Part shown: piece by piece, positions 58,884 through 64,000 of the stretch | How positions within the stretch are numbered: the first letter of the stretch is position 1 | Layout of the letters: each line of letters starts with the position of its first letter | Assembly: GCA_002946415.1 (NCBI GenBank) | Contig: NJPS01000013.1 | Location: 992,001-1,056,000 of the forward strand | Origin: Rutstroemia sp. NJR-2017a BVV2 | Taxonomy: Eukaryota > Ascomycota > Leotiomycetes > Helotiales > Rutstroemiaceae | Length of the DNA stretch: 64,000 nucleotides | Direction of reading: 5' to 3' | Notes under the pieces: generated by a model | What the model was told of the DNA's origin: nothing | The model's database searches: none | Seen by the model: the letters and a program-made list of their open reading frames with translations, nothing else | Made by a program: the position numbers and the translations under genes

Positions 58884-60590
58884 AATCGTATATCACAGAA
58901 TTACGACAGCAGCGAGGAACAATTCAGACGAAGATGAGACTCCAAGAGCACTGGATATAACAAGTATTTGTTTACCATCACATTACAACAACGACAGTCG
59001 GCTATCATATATATGTGTGAACAATGGTAAGACCTCGGGTTTCAGTTCCACATTCTATCACGTCGTGGCATCGTCAACGTCAAAGCTGCACAGAACATAC
59101 CAGTTTGTCTCTTGAAAGGGCATCGCTTGATTTAGCCACTGGAGGAGACGGCAATTTTCATTTCTAAACTCAACATGTTTTCGAGCAAAGCATGGCCTCG
59201 CATTACATCGCTGTGCACATCGACACGCTCTGAGGATCTCTGAGCTGCGCATCATGATCTCAGATAGTCAATAGTTGCAAAGATTGCTGTTGACTGCATT
59301 ACTGTAGCATATCACACAGCAAAGCATGTGCGTCCATTTACCCATCCTCCCATCATCCCACCGATTCAATTTAGCATTCCATGCCAACCCGCAGCCGGTA
59401 CCAGCCCACCCCATGAAACCATGCAAGCCATGCACGTAATACCAAAAACTTCATGTATTTTTTTTGTTATCCCCAGCTCCCCAAAAGATTCCCTCATTTC
59501 TCCAAAAACTCCATGGGCATGGTCAACCGACCATATACCCGCCGGTTCCGAGTTAGAGACGCAGTTAACGTCACGCAGAGAGATTGAAATATTAGTAGGA
59601 TAAAAGAAACAAACGCCCTCATCCATTCCCCGTGGTAAAAGTCGAAAATCGAATCGTTTCCCACTTTTCTTCAATGTTGTACAGTACAAGTGTTCCCCTT
59701 CCCCGAGTCCCCGACTCACACCTGTTAAATATGAGTTTCGAAATCGTAGACCTATTCCAAGGTTGCAATGACGAAGTTGTTTTATTTCTGATTAGTAAGG
59801 TGGTAGGTTCCTGAACGGGGCGAGGTCAAACCAGGGCATGATGAAGGCCGTGGTCCTGTGTCGGGGCTGCTTGGATAGATTTAGTCAACCTTGTCTTCTG
59901 ATCGTAGGCGCAGGATTTATTCCGCTCTACGGCTTACTCGCCTCCCTAATATCCTCCATATCGTAATCGTCTTAATGCACCAATCTTGCCTGAATCGCCA
60001 CAATGATCTCCTGCTCGATGGCTCGGAAAAATCCTGCTGAGCTCATGCAAAAGGTCATCTGCTTGTTACAAGGCAATTTCTCCGTATGGAGCCATAGTAG
60101 AAGGCAGCACAGAAAGAGATAACCCAAAGTCGAAAGAAGGCAAAGGAAGCCTGTGTTTGAAGGAGAGAGGCGTAGATTGTGCGTGGCAGGGCTCAGGAAA
60201 TATTGATCATGTGATCTTGCCGTGTCCCGATCGAAGCATACGCACTAGCCAAACGAAGGTGGTTGGACAGCACCAAATCCACCAACATTAGGTGCAGCGT
60301 CTTCTGATTTCATCGTGCCATTTAGAAGAGGACAAAGTCTGAGTGGCGGAAGTGGTTGTGTCAGCAAGTATTATTAATAATATTAGGGTGTAAATCAAGA
60401 TAGAAGTAGACATTCCGGGTATGCGTCAATCCATGAATCCATAAGAATTTTGGAAAGAAGCAAAGAGAAGGATTAAGAACAGATAGGTCAAGAGTAGCTC
60501 CTTGAGCAAGAGACCCACACCAGCACGAGAACTGGGTGCCAAGAATGAGGTAGGTGAAGGAAAAATCTAGAAAGTAGAAGTAAGTTTGAT
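58884..60590. other. Intergenic, no supported gene
   Basis: 1.7 kb between converging genes (HET and TAF1). The open frames are short and not protein-like. No repeat, tRNA or mobile element is seen. Confidence 0.5.
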
Positions 60591-63500
60591 TTAGCGGCAT
60601 TGGGGACAGTACTTTTTGTTGGTCCTGATGTGTCCGGATTGGCCGCAGTTAGCACACTTCCTGGTAGTGCCAGTAGGTTTCTCTACGGTGTTCGCTGCAC
60701 CAGACGCTGATGGCGAGCCAGCCATGCTTTGTCCACTGGCATTTTGAAGTGCCTGAGATTGTTTCGACTTTTGCTTTTCGCGGGCATGTCGGCGATCTTT
60801 GTTGCGCTCGAGTCGATCTAGTTCTTTTTGTATCCTATAAGAGAGGTTGTCGTTAGCGATGTGCAACCTTTGGTACGGGACGTTGCCGCTTATATCGCTT
60901 TGGTTGAATAACGTACTCATTTACAACGACCCTATCCTGTTCTGCATCACCCGAAAGGTTGACTGTGTAGACACTATAAATGGTTAGCAGATGAAGTTGA
61001 AAAGAATAGAGGGGAAATCGTACTCTGAGTTTGCAGCCTCCATTACCTTCCGGCGTTTCATGTATTCTCTCCAAACCCTCACGTCTCTAACCGTCTCTAC
61101 CACCTCTTGAGTTTGGCCGTAATCTCCTACTTGCACTTTACGCGTGATACGCATGAATTTGCCTGACGGGTTGTCCATGCTGATTCTGCTGACTTGACTC
61201 ACAGAATCATCGAATGGTGCAGGTGTTGGCATCGAGTGTGGCGTAGGTGCTACGCCAAATCGATCGTCTTCATCCACATCCTCCAAGTCATTCTGAAGGT
61301 GTTCATCGGCATCAGACAAATTCCTCTTTTGCTTTTCCCAAATATCGCGAATTGCAGCATTGTAAAGCTCTTCTTGCTTCTTGACATTGTAGGTATGGCC
61401 ATTGTTTGCTTTTTTCTGTGCCTCCATGGCAGCAGCAGATGTTGCATTTGGACCTTGTACTGCACCAATGTAACCTCCTTTCATAGAGGTTCTAATCATG
61501 CTGAACGCAAGCCCGCAACCAGAAGGATCACCTTCACCATGAAGCTTGAGCATTGCTTTGCCAGTGGTGGCTTCTGCGAAAGCTTTGCTAGTATTCCAAG
61601 GAGTAAGTTGGTGCTCGATGGGTAAGGTGTCAAGCGCGTCATCTTTCTCCTCTTTCTCGGTCACCGCCGCGTAACCAGAATCGTGCAAATGTCGAAGACC
61701 GACTTGCATAGCGTCAATCATACAAACATCTTCAGGTTTTACCAAAGCTTGGAGCTGCGCTGAGTCTGGAATTGGAGCTCCCTCCGGAGGACGCCACACT
61801 TTCTCGACCTTGTCATAGACGAGAATCTCTTTCAACTTTTGTCTATTCTGCATATCCGTGGTATCGGGAATATGGGCGGTAAGCTCACTGATTCTAAGAC
61901 ACTTTTGGTCAGAGCGTCGAATCTTTCGGAAGGCAATCATCTTGACTCTGTTCTTTGCAGCATTGGTGACCTTCCTTGAGTGCGGCGAAGGAATTTCGAC
62001 GAAAGGCAATTGCTGCCCAGCAACAAATAAGTTATCGATGTTACGAATGTGCCATGAGGTTCCGTCAACTCCTGTGCTGTTGCGGATGACCAGGAAGTCG
62101 GTATTCTTGGGCTCGTGTTTGTATATCGGAGCTCGATACATGGCATTATGTATTGCTCGTACCGTCTCACCAGGATCCACGAAGCCAAAGTTCGCAAAGG
62201 GAGACTTGTCTTCAGGGAGTAAAATTGTTGTATCACCAACCCTATCCTCCGGAACTGGTCGATCAGTATCTTCCGCATCCTTACGTCTATAGTAGTTGAT
62301 GACCCGACTACCCATACCAAAATTCGAAAGAACTGTTGGTTGTTCTTCCGAGTATTCAATCAGAGTTGCGGTGGAATAGTGATCGGCCAATGTCAAGTCT
62401 TTGGTTTCCTTAAATGCTTCCGCAACAGACATAAGTCGGGCCTCTTTCCTCTTCCGTAATCCTGGCCGACTAAAGCTGATAGGTTGATTAATGAACTTCT
62501 GGAACTTGAGCGTCGGTCGATGAAGTGACCGAGCCTCCTTGTTGAATAACTTAACCTTGTAGTAAGGCCACTGCAAACGCAGAGCGGGAACACTGTGCTC
62601 GACTGTCACATTGTTGATAGCCGCTCTAACCTTACTCTGATGGTTCTCCTTGAGAGCATCGTAAGCCTCGTCGTTGGAGATATTGAAGCGTTTGCTCAAG
62701 GTCTTGGAGAGGTTATTATTTCCTGCTCGGAAGTTTCCACCCAGACGTTGACGCTTGGCTGCAATATTTGCTTTCACTTCTTCGAGAAGTAGATGAGGAT
62801 CGTTCATATCCAAGATAGGTCGCTTGGCGGAAACCATTGCAACTTCCTCAAGGTTATCAAACGAAGGAACCGCAAATCGGGGAGCGCTCATGTAGTCGAT
62901 CTGCTTTGGCTCAACTTTCCTTCGCTTTGCCGAATGACCAAGAATCTCCCGCTCCCAATCATCCATAGGCTGGTCGTCAACAATCTCTATTTCGCTGGCC
63001 AGTGGCTCTGAGAGTATCTTCGATTCCCAATCATCGCAGATCATTTGCAGGTCTGACCAACTCACCCCTCCCAACTTCTCATCTGGTTCGGGCTCATCGA
63101 AGTCGAACCCCTCATCACCTGCTTCTTCATCGGATGATTCCTCGATGATTGCGATGAGGCCCTTTGCTTCGGCTTCGAGTGCGCGTTTCCGCTTATCACC
63201 CGTTATTGGGCCAGCGGCACGAAAAGATTTCTCTTGATCAGGAGCAAGGTCAAGACTGACTTTTGTAGGCTGTAGAGGTTTTGGCTGCTTAAGCGGCACC
63301 TTAGGTACGAAATGCGCTTTCTTGGGAGGGAGCAATTCATTGAAATCCAATGGGCCACCTTGAACAAATGTTGGCCACCACTGCTTGAGCAAATCTGCCT
63401 CGGACTCTGCTGGCGCAGGTATTGAAAGATCCTGGTTCGCTAGCCATTCTCTATGACCTGGGAAATTAAGCTCCACCAAATCCTCTTCTTCTGCAGTAGA

Positions 63501-63917
63501 CGCAGATGGTTCTTCTTCAGTAGTCGCCGCTGGCTGTTCACCATCCTGCATTTCAACATTGTCGTCAAAGTCGCCGAAAGGTGAAGAACCTCGCCCTTCC
63601 CCAAACAAATCGTCGGTATCATTACTCGTGCCAGCATCATCTGTCAGTCCAGGCAGATCTCCGCCACCTGGTAGAGAAGCTTCTTCTTCTTCCGGTAGAT
63701 CGTCATCGCTGATATCTTCGAAGTCTTGCGCGTCGTCTGCCTTCTCGCCTGTATCCAGAGGTCGATCCGAAAAGAGTCCTTCACTGTAATCTCCCTTCTC
63801 CACACTCTCATTCAGCAGCGCTTGAAGATTCGCATTGTCTTGTTCCTCCTGGCGCTTCCAGTCGATATCATTAAATGTAACTGTATCGCTTGGCTCGTTG
63901 CTATTGGCGCCTGCCAT
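60591..63917 (-). CDS. taf1: TFIID subunit TAF1
   Basis: Largest TFIID subunit, a scaffold for RNA polymerase II preinitiation. Predicted 1064 residues; minus-strand exons 63917-61024, 60973-60917 and 60834-60591, with introns of 50 and 82 bp and joining phases (NSD/VYT, VNE/IQK). Order: N-terminal acidic region starting MAGANSNEPSDTVTFNDIDW, with the stretch FEDISDDDLPEEEE; Lys-rich linkers; the large conserved DUF3591 core (about 380-860), with RLQWPYYKVKLFNKEARSLH, SFSRPGLRKRKEARLMSV and LRISELTAHI; then the helix WREYMKRRKVMEAANS; and a C-terminal zinc knuckle, CANCGQSGHIRTN then YCPQC. As in other fungi there is no C-terminal bromodomain pair. The start is the ATG before AGANSNEP; the frame is open further upstream without ATG, so an earlier exon beyond the window is possible. 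Confidence 0.92.
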
Positions 63918-64000
63918 CTTCGCGGTTGTTGCGACCACACCTGAGGTGCTGAGCCAACTAGAAAGCTGCAATCATCGAAATTTCGAGTCAGCTTTTGCGC

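Noticed and set aside
1..64000. CRISPR array, prophage or bacterial operon
   Set aside because: No spaced identical repeats or bacterial gene structure; all supported genes are fungal and most have spliceosomal introns.

Overview
The window is nuclear DNA of a filamentous ascomycete (Pezizomycotina). Genes sit on both strands with no operons. Introns are mostly 47-160 bp, with GT-AG ends and CTAAC/CTAAT-like branch sites. The gene content is fungal: Tim10, Rmd5/GID2, TAF1, a Zrc1-type zinc transporter, an Rlm1-type MADS factor, an STB6-like protein, a PAS hybrid histidine kinase and a HET-domain protein. A Leotiomycete (Helotiales) is my guess from the general look of the proteins; the sequence alone does not prove it.

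Layout: 1-1046 no gene; 1047-2171 (-) UPF0658 Golgi membrane protein; 2172-6042 no supported gene; 6043-7802 (+) PP4 regulatory subunit R2; 8531-9890 (-) Rmd5-like GID E3 subunit; 10546-13321 (+) STB6-like protein; 13628-13998 (-) Tim10; 14501-16357 (+) mitochondrial-type lysyl-tRNA synthetase; 17052-18262 (+) cyclase-family hydrolase; 18681-20468 (+) protein with a degenerate J-like domain; 21429-22270 (+) GNAT gene broken in this sequence; 24553-29631 (+) hybrid histidine kinase with a long, uORF-bearing leader; 30993-34231 (-) GH3 beta-glucosidase without a signal peptide; 34874-35494 (-) possible broken gene; 35905-36979 (+) DUF202 membrane protein; 38160-39959 (+) CDF zinc transporter; 39960-50003 a 10 kb gene-poor stretch; 50004-52060 (+) MEF2/Rlm1-type MADS factor; 53806-54638 (+) secreted SnoaL/NTF2-like protein; 56096-56263 (-) very short ORF; 56438-58883 (+) HET protein with an in-frame minisatellite; 60591-63917 (-) TAF1.

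The genes do not form one pathway. Most are conserved housekeeping or signalling genes: mitochondrial import and translation, GID ubiquitin ligase, PP4 phosphatase, TFIID, two-component and cell-wall MAPK output, zinc storage. The accessory part is small: the HET gene, the secreted SnoaL-like gene, the 55-codon ORF, the possible pseudogene and the gene-poor stretch. I found no biosynthetic cluster, no intact transposon, no tRNA or rRNA gene and no CRISPR. I see no convincing new multi-gene system. The best second looks are the HET minisatellite, the J-like protein, the damaged GNAT locus, the GC-AG intron and the uORFs of the kinase.

Exon boundaries were worked out by hand from splice sites and reading phase. 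Where I give exons, the phases join and the total length is a multiple of three.
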